Shown here in pieces: positions 24,369-32,858 of a stretch of DNA of 64,000 bases. Every line of letters starts with the position of its first letter. Within the stretch, counting starts at the first letter, position 1. Position numbers and translations under genes: made by a program. This DNA comes from Bacillota bacterium (GTDB lineage: Bacteria; Bacillota; Clostridia; Christensenellales; UBA1242), in assembly GCA_009784185.1 (NCBI GenBank), contig WRCD01000003.1, positions 1 to 64,000 on the forward strand. Reading direction: 5' to 3'. Below the pieces are notes generated by a model. It ran no database searches. It was not told where the DNA came from and saw only the letters and a list, made by a program, of their open reading frames with translations.

Positions 24369-24818
24369 ATGGACAAAGACCAAAACTGCGGCTTGCTGGA
24401 CGCAGTTTACCAAACAGCCCAGTCAGGGCTGAAAACATCGGAGTATGTACGGCCAAAAGCCAAAAGCTTTGCGCTGATTGATGATATTAACTCATTACGG
24501 GCCGAATACAACGACGTTTTGCGCAGTGCAGAGCGATTAAGCCGCGATTGCGGCGAGCAGCCAAAAGACAACAACCTGCTGAAAAAAGCCGGTTTATGGG
24601 CAGACGTAAACACCAAATTAATATTAGACTCCAACAGCGAAAAACAAGCAGAAACAATAATCCATAGCTGCTTTAACGGAGTGCTGGAAATGACTAAAGC
24701 CTTAACAAAATATCCGCTGGCAGAGCTGGAAAGCATAGAACTTGCCCGCAGGCTGAAAGAAGCCAGCCGCCACGCAATAGAAACCTTTATGGCATATTTA
24801 GAGCGCGGAAAGCAATAA
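24369..24818 (+). CDS. Hypothetical helical protein
   Basis: 149 residues, almost entirely helical and charged, without signal or membrane segments. The pattern suggests a small helical bundle, but I cannot name a family. AGGAGG precedes the ATG at 24369, right after a REPIN-like repeat. It is the only plus-strand gene in a long minus-strand region and converges on the DUF4132 gene, leaving 2 bp between stops. Confidence 0.65.
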   Translation: MDKDQNCGLLDAVYQTAQSGLKTSEYVRPKAKSFALIDDINSLRAEYNDVLRSAERLSRDCGEQPKDNNLLKKAGLWADVNTKLILDSNSEKQAETIIHSCFNGVLEMTKALTKYPLAELESIELARRLKEASRHAIETFMAYLERGKQ

Positions 24819-24820
24819 AT

Positions 24821-27148
24821 TTACTTCTTTGCACCGGCAACCAGCTCGTACAGCACATTGCTGAAAAACCTGTCCGGCACACCAATTAGGCTAAGGCTTC
24901 TGGTCCGATCGTTAAGCTCGTCATGCTTGCTTAACTCGTTAATTTTGTAAAATCTAAGCTCACCCAAAACAGCCGTTTGCGTACCAGCATCCAGACTGAC
25001 AGGTGAAATGCTGATTTCCGCCGCAATTCCTAATTCATGGTTTTTACGCACGAAACTCAAAACAAGCCCCTCTTTGGTTCTGCTGCCGGCTTCCCAGCCA
25101 AAGTTTAAGATACGCGCAACAAAACTTTCTCCTTGCACAAAAAGCCCGTTAAACTTTAGTACAACCGAGCCCTGCGGCTTAAAATTCTCCTTATAAAACA
25201 CTTCTCTGTTCAACTGGTTGAAAGCAGTAGGCTGCTTTATATTGTTGCTTAAATATTCACTGCCTTCATATTCGGCAGGGTGCAAAACACATATGCTGCA
25301 GTTTTCGTCTTTTGCGCTTTCACGTATTACAACAGTTGTTGTTTTTGCCCCGTCAAGCTTGAATATGGCAATTAGTTTTCCGTCTTTATATCTGCCCCAT
25401 AACAACCGTTCGGCAAAAAACACAAACAGCGGGTTTTTTAAATCAGCTTCAAATTCTTTTAAATTCTGCATTTTCCCCGTTTCATATGCCGAGTACAGTT
25501 TGTTCAGCTGCTTAACCAGCTGTGCGTGCATCACCTGCTTTGCATATTCAATCTGTTGTTTGGTCTTTGTGTCCAATTCGTTTTCCGAAAGGCCGGCGGG
25601 AAACACCGTCTCTATACTTGTGTCCTCATTAATCCTTAACTCAATTGTGCCGCCAAGCGTTTCAATTTCGTAGGCAAGGTTCCCGTTTAAAACAAACTCC
25701 GGCAGCAGCCCGTCCTTAAAGGCCTCAACCGCGGCATGAGTATATTTACCGCAATTCTCCATTGCTCTTACCAAAACCGCATTAAGGGTTTTGTTTTGTT
25801 CATTATTCTTAGCAAATATTAACGGCAGACCGCTTACCAGTTCCGGCCTTATCAAGGCAATCAACGAAATAAACACCGCCACTCCGTCACTAAGGCTTTC
25901 ATCGTAAAGCTCAACCAGTTCGGATAAAATCAATTTTATCTGCTGCTCCGAGGTGTTTTGAATTATTAGCAGCATTGCCCACTCGTTGGATACGCCAAAA
26001 CCAACTGTAAGAATCCGTTCATACGCAAACTTACAAAAAGCATCAAGGCTGGCCTCATTAAACGCTTTTTTGAAATGTGCCGTTTCCATGTATGCCCGGC
26101 TTCCGGCTAAACCCGCGTAACTGTCCAGAATATAGGCGCTCACGCTTAATGGTGCGTCTTTGCCGCCGGCATATGTTAAACCCGGATACGCATCGTAATT
26201 CAGCCCCAAAAAGCTTTGAACGGGGTTTTTAATTAACCGCTCGGCATTTGCCGTCAGCAGATGTTCGGCTGCGGGCTTAATCTCTGCCGGAATGTCAATA
26301 TGCTCAATTATAGCTTTTTTAATTGCCTGATTCTTTTCTTTGTGATAAATACCGGATAATATACCTGCAACCTCCGGCTGCAATTTAAAGCCGATAAGCA
26401 TATCAACTATGTCTTTCTTTTCCCCGTCGTTAGCACTTAGCTTTTTATTAAGATACTCCACTACAGCTTTGGGCCGTTTGTTTAAGAGATTCCAGACATC
26501 ACGGGTCTTAAACTCCGGATTGGTTAAATAGTTTTCGGTTAAAACCTCGGTTACGCCTTCTATGTTGCGTTCATAAGCAAAACCAAACGCTCCGGCACCA
26601 TACGCTTTAAATCCGCTTGTTATCTTTTTTATAAACTCACGCTCGTTGGAGTGTGCCAGGTCCGTAAGGTAGCCATAGGCAGGGCGCTTCCATTTGCTGA
26701 CAGTTTCTTTGCTATCCATATCCAATACGGCAAAAAGCATGGTTTCATACAGCACGGCGTCGATATTACAAGCACGCACTGCTTCAATAAACCGGTCAAA
26801 TGTGCGCTCTGCCATATCAAACTGCGATGCGTTTTTACTTACATATGCAAGAGTTCCGATACGCGAAATAAAGGCTTTGTGAAAAAACCCAAAAATAGCG
26901 CTGTATTGCTTAACACCTAAAAACACATTAAGAAAATTGCCCAGAAGCGGCAGATAGTCAGGATAGCTAAAAACAGCATTGGCTAAACTGCTTAAGTCCT
27001 GAGCAGTAAACTGCGCTTTTGCTAAGGCTTCTTTCTGGTCATCCGACAAAACACCGGATAGCATATCCGCTTCGGCACTTATTCCGGCACTGACAAACAG
27101 GTTTTTATATGCAGTTATTACCGGTTCGTTTGAAATTGTTGTTATCAT
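24821..27148 (-). CDS. DUF4132-domain protein
   Basis: 775 residues. The C-terminal 200 or so match the DUF4132 pattern (LLWGRYKDGKLIAIF, HPAEYEG, KQPTAFNQLNREVFY), as in the E. coli MolR/YehI-type proteins. The remainder is helical-repeat-like. No membrane segment. Function is unknown; relatives sometimes carry WGR domains, not seen here. The ATG at 27148 is chosen over a GTG 6 bp upstream. It follows the Lrp/EgtD-like fusion gene by 56 bp on the same strand. Confidence 0.75.
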   Translation of the reverse strand: MITTISNEPVITAYKNLFVSAGISAEADMLSGVLSDDQKEALAKAQFTAQDLSSLANAVFSYPDYLPLLGNFLNVFLGVKQYSAIFGFFHKAFISRIGTLAYVSKNASQFDMAERTFDRFIEAVRACNIDAVLYETMLFAVLDMDSKETVSKWKRPAYGYLTDLAHSNEREFIKKITSGFKAYGAGAFGFAYERNIEGVTEVLTENYLTNPEFKTRDVWNLLNKRPKAVVEYLNKKLSANDGEKKDIVDMLIGFKLQPEVAGILSGIYHKEKNQAIKKAIIEHIDIPAEIKPAAEHLLTANAERLIKNPVQSFLGLNYDAYPGLTYAGGKDAPLSVSAYILDSYAGLAGSRAYMETAHFKKAFNEASLDAFCKFAYERILTVGFGVSNEWAMLLIIQNTSEQQIKLILSELVELYDESLSDGVAVFISLIALIRPELVSGLPLIFAKNNEQNKTLNAVLVRAMENCGKYTHAAVEAFKDGLLPEFVLNGNLAYEIETLGGTIELRINEDTSIETVFPAGLSENELDTKTKQQIEYAKQVMHAQLVKQLNKLYSAYETGKMQNLKEFEADLKNPLFVFFAERLLWGRYKDGKLIAIFKLDGAKTTTVVIRESAKDENCSICVLHPAEYEGSEYLSNNIKQPTAFNQLNREVFYKENFKPQGSVVLKFNGLFVQGESFVARILNFGWEAGSRTKEGLVLSFVRKNHELGIAAEISISPVSLDAGTQTAVLGELRFYKINELSKHDELNDRTRSLSLIGVPDRFFSNVLYELVAGAKK

Positions 27149-27204
27149 TTGCACTCTCTTTTGTTTTTATTTCTTTCTTAACTCGCAATGAGACAGTACT
27201 GCAC

Positions 27205-28926
27205 TTATCTCTTCTCACCCACAACCGCAATTGCCATTTCACCGCTTTTATCAAAGAATTTAACATCAAAATTCTGTTCAAGCGCTTGCTTAAACCGCTG
27301 GAGGCTTGGCTTCCAGCTGCAGACCACCTCAAACACCGCGCCTGCCTCAAACGATTTGCCCAATGTGATTACCTTGTTTTTTAACTTAAAGGTGCAAATA
27401 TTGCAGTCGTTTTTAATCATTGGCCGTATAATCAACTTAGTATCATCAGGGTTTGGTTCAAAATCAGATTTAGCAAATCCGAAATGCGCAAACGGACCAA
27501 AGCACATATCTTCCAGCACCATGCTTGTATATGCCCTCACCACAGCAGCCTCGTCTAATTTCCCTTGGTAAACAGGCATTGTTATTACAACAAGATTATC
27601 ACTGCCCGCTACCAGTTTTTTAAGCTCGGCATTAATCTTAGCGTTTTTAAAGTTGCCGTATGTGCCGCCAAAAAAGATATAAATCTGCTGCCGGTCTTTA
27701 ACATTTCTTAATGGCAATCTGGTATACATCTTTTCTATATCTATCACAATCGGCTTTATGGCGTAGTGCATATCTTTATGTTCATGCGTAGCCCGGTTAA
27801 TTTCAGTCATCTGTATATCAATCGGAAAATATGCTTCAATTTTGTCTGCACCAAGCAATTGATTAAATGCCAACCCCTGCTTACCGTTGCCGCAGCCGAT
27901 ATCGCAAACCTGAAATTTTTTATTGGGGTAATTAACATTTACGTAGTCGGTTGCAAGCTTGTAAGCAGCCTGGTTTGCATTTTTCATCTTAGCTGCATAA
28001 ATTGGTTCATCATCAACCCCCATATAAGCTTCGGCACTCAACTCGGTTGCATACCACAATTTGCTGTTTTTTAGGTCAATTACGCTTCCGCTTGCGTTAA
28101 TTAAGGATTCTTTTATCTCATTCAGGTTTGCTGTTTTGCTTACCGGCAGCTGGTCGGACACAAAATAATCCATATCATATATAAACTGACAGTCAGAAAA
28201 CCCCGACACCAACTTTTGTGCATCACTCAAACTCTCGGCCAGATACTCAAACTCAAAATCGTATTTAGATATACTCTCACAGGTGTATATGCAGTTTGGG
28301 CTTGCAGTTAAGTATGTGCGTAACTCTGTTTCTGCTGTAGCGGTTTTTGCTGTTTGGGTGTTTACAAACACTTTAAAATAATGCCCGGGGAAATTAACCC
28401 GCTCCCTGTACCCAACTATGATTCCGCGCCCTGTTAACTCCTGCTCAAGTTTATTTACATTGCTCTCGCTTGTATTCAGCATTTGCGCAACTTCCTGAGG
28501 TGAAAAACCGCCGTTTATTGTAATCAGCTTGAGGTAATCCAGTTCTAACACGCTTAACTCGGTTGGAGTAACAACCGGGTCAACAATACTCAGCGGCTCA
28601 CAGGTGTTTTCAAACGGCCGTTTGTTCCAAAACAAAATACTTACCGACTGGCAAATAATTTTAATCTCATCTGTCAGCAGCAGCAATCTGTTTATATTAT
28701 GCAGCACGGTTTTAAGTTCTAAGTTGTCCTTATAAATTATAGACACGCAAAAGTTGGACCACCCCTTTGTGGTAAGCGCATACATAACATTCGGATGGTT
28801 CATTAAAAACAGCTTCATGCGTTCTATCGTGCTGTCCGCTGCATTATAAAACGCCTTTACATAATTGTAGCCAAGGCGGGATATATTAAGCACTGCACAC
28901 GGCGGTCCAAAAACTTTAGTTTTCAT
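27205..28926 (-). CDS. Lrp/AsnC-like regulator fused to an EgtD-like methyltransferase
   Basis: 573 residues. Residues 1-110 resemble an Lrp RAM sensor domain. Residues about 125-170 form an AsnC-type winged HTH (LDYLKLITINGGFSPQEVAQMLN), and 175-255 form a second RAM-like domain. The C-terminal 280 residues resemble the histidine N-alpha-methyltransferase EgtD: CDIGCGNGKQG (SAM site), YFPIDIQMTEI and FFGGTYGNF, equivalent to the EgtD FLGSTIGN motif, and VVRAY. A methylated amino acid or peptide could be both product and effector, but that is inference. GAGGAG precedes the ATG. It lies 21 bp after the SpoIVFB-like gene. Confidence 0.75.
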   Translation of the reverse strand: MKTKVFGPPCAVLNISRLGYNYVKAFYNAADSTIERMKLFLMNHPNVMYALTTKGWSNFCVSIIYKDNLELKTVLHNINRLLLLTDEIKIICQSVSILFWNKRPFENTCEPLSIVDPVVTPTELSVLELDYLKLITINGGFSPQEVAQMLNTSESNVNKLEQELTGRGIIVGYRERVNFPGHYFKVFVNTQTAKTATAETELRTYLTASPNCIYTCESISKYDFEFEYLAESLSDAQKLVSGFSDCQFIYDMDYFVSDQLPVSKTANLNEIKESLINASGSVIDLKNSKLWYATELSAEAYMGVDDEPIYAAKMKNANQAAYKLATDYVNVNYPNKKFQVCDIGCGNGKQGLAFNQLLGADKIEAYFPIDIQMTEINRATHEHKDMHYAIKPIVIDIEKMYTRLPLRNVKDRQQIYIFFGGTYGNFKNAKINAELKKLVAGSDNLVVITMPVYQGKLDEAAVVRAYTSMVLEDMCFGPFAHFGFAKSDFEPNPDDTKLIIRPMIKNDCNICTFKLKNKVITLGKSFEAGAVFEVVCSWKPSLQRFKQALEQNFDVKFFDKSGEMAIAVVGEKR

Positions 28927-28947
28927 GAAACAACTCCTCTTGCCGGA

Positions 28948-29823
28948 TCATCTGCTTTCAATCTTACCATATTCCAATAGTCTGCCGCAACTAAAATAGT
29001 GCTGAAGCGGCAAACTAAGGTCAGCAGTTTCAGATAGACTCTGCAGCTCAAACTCGTTTAGTAAACCAACAACTTTATTATCTGAACTGTAAATTATAAA
29101 ACCGGTTAATGAGTAGTTGTTTATATGGCGCAGCAGTTTGTAAACCGGGGTTTGCCCGCTTACCGCAATCTGCCGCACTGCAATGCCACTTTTTAAACTC
29201 TTTTGTTTTTTGAGCCTAAACAGATTATGTGTATAGTAGCTTGCCGGAGTTTCAAATATCACAGATATTAAAACAAACAGCCCCAGCAATAAAAAACTAT
29301 AATTTGCCGCAAAAAATGTGCTGGCTGTAAATGCCGCAATCAGGCAAACCGAGATGACAATTCCAACCATCTTAAGTATTCGTAAAACTTTTTTACGCGG
29401 TAACTTTTTGCCTAGCAGGCTAAGAGCCACACGCCCGCCATCCAGCGGAAATACGGGCAAAAGATTAATTGCGGCCGTTACAAAATTTGCTATAGCAAAG
29501 TATTCCAGATAGTAGTATGTGGTTGGGTATATCCACCACAGTGCAACGGTAAGCATGCCCAGCAGCAAGTTAAACGCAGGGCCTGCAACGGCAACCAGAA
29601 TTTCATGGTTGGTAAGCATACCCTCCGCACTGCCGCTTATTCCCGCTCCATACGGCATAAGAGTAAGCTTGTTAAGCCTGTACCCCAGCCGGCGGGCAAC
29701 CAGCCAGTGCGCCAGCTCATGCAAAATAAGCACAACCACATAGCTTAGCATAAGCCAAAACCAGCCCGACAGGGCTGCAATTAGGACTATGAGGATGAAG
29801 AGGGGGTGAATGCTAAATTTCAT
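28948..29823 (-). CDS. Site-2 (M50) protease, SpoIVFB-like
   Basis: 291 residues. Membrane segments surround the zinc motif HELAH (about 40-44), with NLLPVFPLDGGR supplying the third ligand. A CBS-like region follows (about 215-285). In Bacillus SpoIVFB activates sigma K and lies between min genes and rplU, as here, but no spoIVFA is present. I placed the start at ATG 29823; the 26 codons upstream are a translation of the repeat at 29857. A TATAAT box ends 4 nt before the ATG, so the mRNA leader may be very short. Confidence 0.82.
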   Translation of the reverse strand: MKFSIHPLFILIVLIAALSGWFWLMLSYVVVLILHELAHWLVARRLGYRLNKLTLMPYGAGISGSAEGMLTNHEILVAVAGPAFNLLLGMLTVALWWIYPTTYYYLEYFAIANFVTAAINLLPVFPLDGGRVALSLLGKKLPRKKVLRILKMVGIVISVCLIAAFTASTFFAANYSFLLLGLFVLISVIFETPASYYTHNLFRLKKQKSLKSGIAVRQIAVSGQTPVYKLLRHINNYSLTGFIIYSSDNKVVGLLNEFELQSLSETADLSLPLQHYFSCGRLLEYGKIESR

Positions 29824-29856
29824 GCTTATTATAATGAAGTCAGCTCCGCAATTATT

Positions 29857-29968
29857 CACTAAGGAACAAGGAACAGGTAACAAGTAACAACGATGGGTCA
29901 CTCCGTTCCAATTTATAATTTGGAGCGCTAGCGACCAACAGTTGTTACCTGTTCCCTGTTACCTGCTA
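29857..29968. repeat. Family C repeat, long inverted copy
   Basis: Outer arms GGAACAGGTAACAAGTAACAA and GTTGTTACCTGTTCCCTGTT are inverted. The core is TTTGGAGCGCTAGCGACC. It lies between minE and the SpoIVFB-like gene and just touches the minE stop. Confidence 0.75.
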
Positions 29969-30214
29969 GGGTAAAATCCCCATAATCTTTACCCTGTTGC
30001 TAACGGCTTTTATTCGTATAATATAGTTCCCGTGCTCGTCAAAGGCAATATCTGCCGCCACCTGCTCAGGGGCTAACTCAAAATAGTTGTTTAACAGTTT
30101 ATGCGCATCATTGCTTAAAATTGCGTTCAGCCGCTCGGGGTTAAAATGCTTATCGTTAATCAGCACCTGCTTCAGCCTAGCCATACCCACGCTGTTCGGA
30201 GTTCCGTATTCCAT
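29966..30214 (-). CDS. minE: Cell division topological specificity factor MinE
   Basis: 82 residues. The segment RLKQVLINDKHFNPERLNAI matches the MinD-interacting helix of MinE, and the C-terminal dimerisation fold follows. It sets the position of the division septum by making MinD oscillate. It overlaps the minD stop by 1 bp. The last codons abut a family C repeat. Confidence 0.9.
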   Translation of the reverse strand: MEYGTPNSVGMARLKQVLINDKHFNPERLNAILSNDAHKLLNNYFELAPEQVAADIAFDEHGNYIIRIKAVSNRVKIMGILP

Positions 30215-31014
30215 CAGTTTAATCTCCTTTTTAAGCTGCGCTTAATATTCCCCCATATCCCCCTGTATTGCTCGGTGCAATCAAAAACAAAATCTGTTCC
30301 GTTTGCTAAATTATGAGCAAGCACCGCGTAAGCCTGATTAACTTTAGCTTCTCTTGCGGTAACCGCGCCTCCAAGGCTAGAAAACCGGGCAATGCCGTCA
30401 TCGTCCGGAATAACGCCTATAAGTTTTAACCTCAGCATTTCACTTATGCTTGCCGCATCAATCATCTCACCGCCCGCAATCAGGTCACCCCGCACACGGT
30501 TTACTATCAGATTAATGCCGGTCATGTTATAGCTGTTTAAGATTGAAACAACTTTATCTGCGTCACGAATTGCCGAGATATGCGGCGTGGTTACCACAAT
30601 TGCCTCGCTTGCGCCAAACACCGCACGGTGAAAACCGAGTTCTATGCCCGCCGGACAATCTATTAATATGTAATCAAAGGTTACGCCGAGATTAGCAATT
30701 ACTTGCTTTATGTTTTCGCCGGTGACTTTGCCTACATTGTAACTATGTGCGCTTGGCAATATGTAAAGGCTGGGAATCCCGTCATATTGCACCAATGCCT
30801 GCCTGGGGCGGCATTTGTTTTCAATAACATCCACAATATCGTATACAATGCGGTTTTCAATACCTGCCACCACATCCAGGTTGTTAAGGCCAATGTCTAC
30901 ATCCAGCAACACCACCCGGAATCCCATCATAGCCAGTTGCGCACCAAGATTAGCGCAAACGGTGGTCTTGCCCACCCCGCCCTTACCGCTTGTAATTACA
31001 ATTTTACGCGCCAA
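30214..31014 (-). CDS. minD: Septum site-determining ATPase MinD
   Basis: 266 residues. The deviant Walker A GKGGVGKTT (about 10-18), DVDIGLNNLD and DCPAGIE identify MinD, and the C-terminus ends in an amphipathic basic helix (IKRSLKRRL) for membrane binding. The start is TTG, preceded by GGAGGAACATA. minC is not present upstream; a repeat and a two-gene module occupy that place. Confidence 0.93.
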   Translation of the reverse strand: MARKIVITSGKGGVGKTTVCANLGAQLAMMGFRVVLLDVDIGLNNLDVVAGIENRIVYDIVDVIENKCRPRQALVQYDGIPSLYILPSAHSYNVGKVTGENIKQVIANLGVTFDYILIDCPAGIELGFHRAVFGASEAIVVTTPHISAIRDADKVVSILNSYNMTGINLIVNRVRGDLIAGGEMIDAASISEMLRLKLIGVIPDDDGIARFSSLGGAVTAREAKVNQAYAVLAHNLANGTDFVFDCTEQYRGIWGNIKRSLKRRLN

Positions 31015-31056
31015 TATGTTCCTCCAATAATTCCCTTGCAGAGACTATCCCGAACA

Positions 31057-31189
31057 AATTCCCCTTTTGCGAAGGGGTGGATTCGGAGTCCGAAGGACGA
31101 ACGAAGACGGGGTAGCCAAACGAAAGATGGACTCAAGCCCTTTTCCACACCCCGCCACTCCGTGGCACCCCTCTTATAGAGGGGAATTA
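31057..31189. repeat. REPIN-like element, full copy
   Basis: Family A, about 133 bp with both arms (AAATTCCCCTTTTGCGAAGG ... CTTATAGAGGGGAATTA), just upstream of minD. Confidence 0.85.
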
Positions 31190-31220
31190 TTAGTTAGCAT
31201 ACCAAAACTCAACACAAAAA

Positions 31221-31250
31221 CAAAGCAGGGTTTACCCCAAACCCCGCTTT
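31221..31250 (-). terminator. Probable terminator of the 31263-31894 gene
   Basis: AAAGCAGGGTTT and AAACCCCGCTTT pair with one bulge around a 5-nt loop. The T tail on the minus strand is short. Confidence 0.4.
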
Positions 31251-31262
31251 CGGCAAAACCTA

Positions 31263-31894
31263 TTAAAAATCTCCATGTTTTTGCAGGAGAATCCATCTGC
31301 TGCCCCGTTGAACATAGTTGCCCTTGTGAGGAATATCTATTTCAAAATCTCCCAAATCTCCCTTTATTGTAAGCTCAAAATCTTTATCAAAAACAATTTC
31401 ATTTGATAAATATTTATACTTATTCCCGCTGCCGTCGCCGGTTTCGCTGCCGGCAAGCATTTCCTGCAAAAGCCCGCTTCTGTCACAGCTGGCAAAAAAC
31501 ACTTCCTTTTTAATAGAGTTATTTTTCTGTTGTAAATCCGTTTTTTCTATTGCCATTTTCCCTTCAATCAGCAGGTCGTTTATGGATTTATCCCCCGGCA
31601 GACATTTTGTTGAAAATGCCATTTTCAGCCCCCGCTCAAAGTCAATCTCTCCCAAAAAATATATTCTCACCGGTCTGTCGTCATTTAAAAACAGCACGGT
31701 GTTTTCATATGTGTTTATTAAGGCATTGCCCTGATAATACTCAATGTTGGAATTCTTGTAAACCTTTATCCTGTTATAGAGTTGCTGCCCCCCCCCGTGT
31801 CAAATCCGTCTATAATTGCCGAAACAAACAGCCCTAAGCCGAAAGCGTCGTTATAATCCATGCTCCATAAATCAATTGTTTTAATTGTTTTCAT
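31263..31894 (-). CDS. Hypothetical gene with frame broken at a G9 tract
   Basis: The ATG at 31894 (preceded by AAAGGGA) opens a frame of 34 good codons that reaches a run of nine G (31788-31796) and then stops at TAA. The other frame is open from the tract to 31263. One extra G would join them into a protein of about 210 residues without signal or membrane segments. The family is unknown. Either the gene is phase variable, or it is a pseudogene, or the tract length is miscalled. Its start overlaps the stop of Bro-N copy 2, so the two are likely one operon. An internal GTG at 31697 could give the C-terminal part alone. Confidence 0.6.
31788..31796. repeat. Mononucleotide tract (G9 on the minus strand)
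   Basis: Nine C on the plus strand inside a coding frame. On the minus strand it is also preceded by TTGACA (31798-31803) and followed 9 nt later by TATAAC (31773-31778), so a promoter reading with 19-bp spacing is possible. Confidence 0.8.
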
Positions 31895-32702
31895 AGTTAA
31901 TTCCCTTTGCATTTTTACCCGTAATTATCGGGCGTTTTATTTCTTTTTCGGCTAGTTCTCGGGCTCCTTTTGCAACCGAGCCTCCCCGCTTTGCAATACT
32001 CTTGCTTTCATTAAATGTTGCAGGATTCTCGGTTATGCTTATTTCTTTTGTGGTCTGCTCCGCAAGCAGATTTAGCACCAGCTCCAAGTTAGTCATATTG
32101 TCCCGTAGGTTTTCTTTGCTTATCCCCTTAAGGTCTTTATATTGCCGGGTCGTCATATCAGTCCATGCTTTAGTCATTTCATCTGTTAAAATTGCGTATT
32201 CTGCTCCGTCTTTTATGCCAACCCGCTTCCATTCGTCGGTTAGTTCCTTACGCATTTCAATGGTTTTCAGCCGTTGGTTTATCCAATCTTCAGAATATCC
32301 CTTTTTGCGGTAAAAGTTTAGGGCGCGCTGTATTGCTTTCTCAGGGTCATAAATTTCGTCTATCCGGTCGTTTCCCACTTCCGCCAGCCACAGTTTAAAC
32401 GGCTCGGCCCGAGGTGAAGGAATAGACTGGATAAGGCGCAAAACACCCTTGGTGTCCAGTGTATCAGTTTCTCTAAGCTTGCCGTCAAAAGCGACCATTT
32501 TCAACTGGTAACAAAATGATACCAGTTCACTGCCCTCGTCTTTAAGACGCATTTTTAATACTTTCCAGTATTTTCTGGCATCGTCATAACCTTTTTCAGT
32601 TAAGATGCCCACCACATCCACCACACTAAAGAACCACTCTTCTTTTGCGCCATCCCAATGTGTGCGGATTTTTTTGTCGTTAAAAAGTTTTATGTTGCTC
32701 AT
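31881..32702 (-). CDS. Bro-N domain protein (phage antirepressor/DinD-like), copy 2
   Basis: 273 residues, paralogous to the 4268-5080 protein. The first 30 and the block from about 70 to 215 are nearly identical, while the 30-68 segment (GILTEKGYDDARKYWKVLKM) and the C-terminal tail differ. That pattern suggests recombination or gene conversion. The domain should bind DNA. No LexA-like site precedes this copy; a REP element begins 17 bp upstream of its start. It is the first gene of a two-gene module between mreB and minD. Confidence 0.75.
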   Translation of the reverse strand: MSNIKLFNDKKIRTHWDGAKEEWFFSVVDVVGILTEKGYDDARKYWKVLKMRLKDEGSELVSFCYQLKMVAFDGKLRETDTLDTKGVLRLIQSIPSPRAEPFKLWLAEVGNDRIDEIYDPEKAIQRALNFYRKKGYSEDWINQRLKTIEMRKELTDEWKRVGIKDGAEYAILTDEMTKAWTDMTTRQYKDLKGISKENLRDNMTNLELVLNLLAEQTTKEISITENPATFNESKSIAKRGGSVAKGARELAEKEIKRPIITGKNAKGINYENN

Positions 32703-32718
32703 TGTGCTATCTCCTTTT

Positions 32719-32766
32719 CCACACCCCGGCTACTGGTGTGACACCCCTCTTGTAGAGGGGAATTTT
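32719..32766. repeat. REP-like half element
   Basis: ACACCCCGGC-TACTGGTGTG-ACACCCCTCTTGTAGAGGGGAATTTT, family A, upstream of Bro-N copy 2. Confidence 0.8.
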
Positions 32767-32797
32767 GTTCTGTGCTTTCACTTCCCTTTTATTTCTA

Positions 32798-32850
32798 CCT
32801 AGAGGATTGCTTCGTTTGTTGGTCTCCGCCAGCCAGGCTCGCAATGACAG
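32798..32850. repeat. Family B repeat copy
   Basis: CTAGAGGATTGCTTCG ... CCAGGCTCGCAATGACAG, matching the copy at 22804-22856. Confidence 0.7.
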
Positions 32851-32858
32851 GATTTGCT

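Noticed and set aside
31881-32702. A prophage around the Bro-N genes
   Set aside because: No integrase, terminase, capsid or lysis genes lie near either copy.
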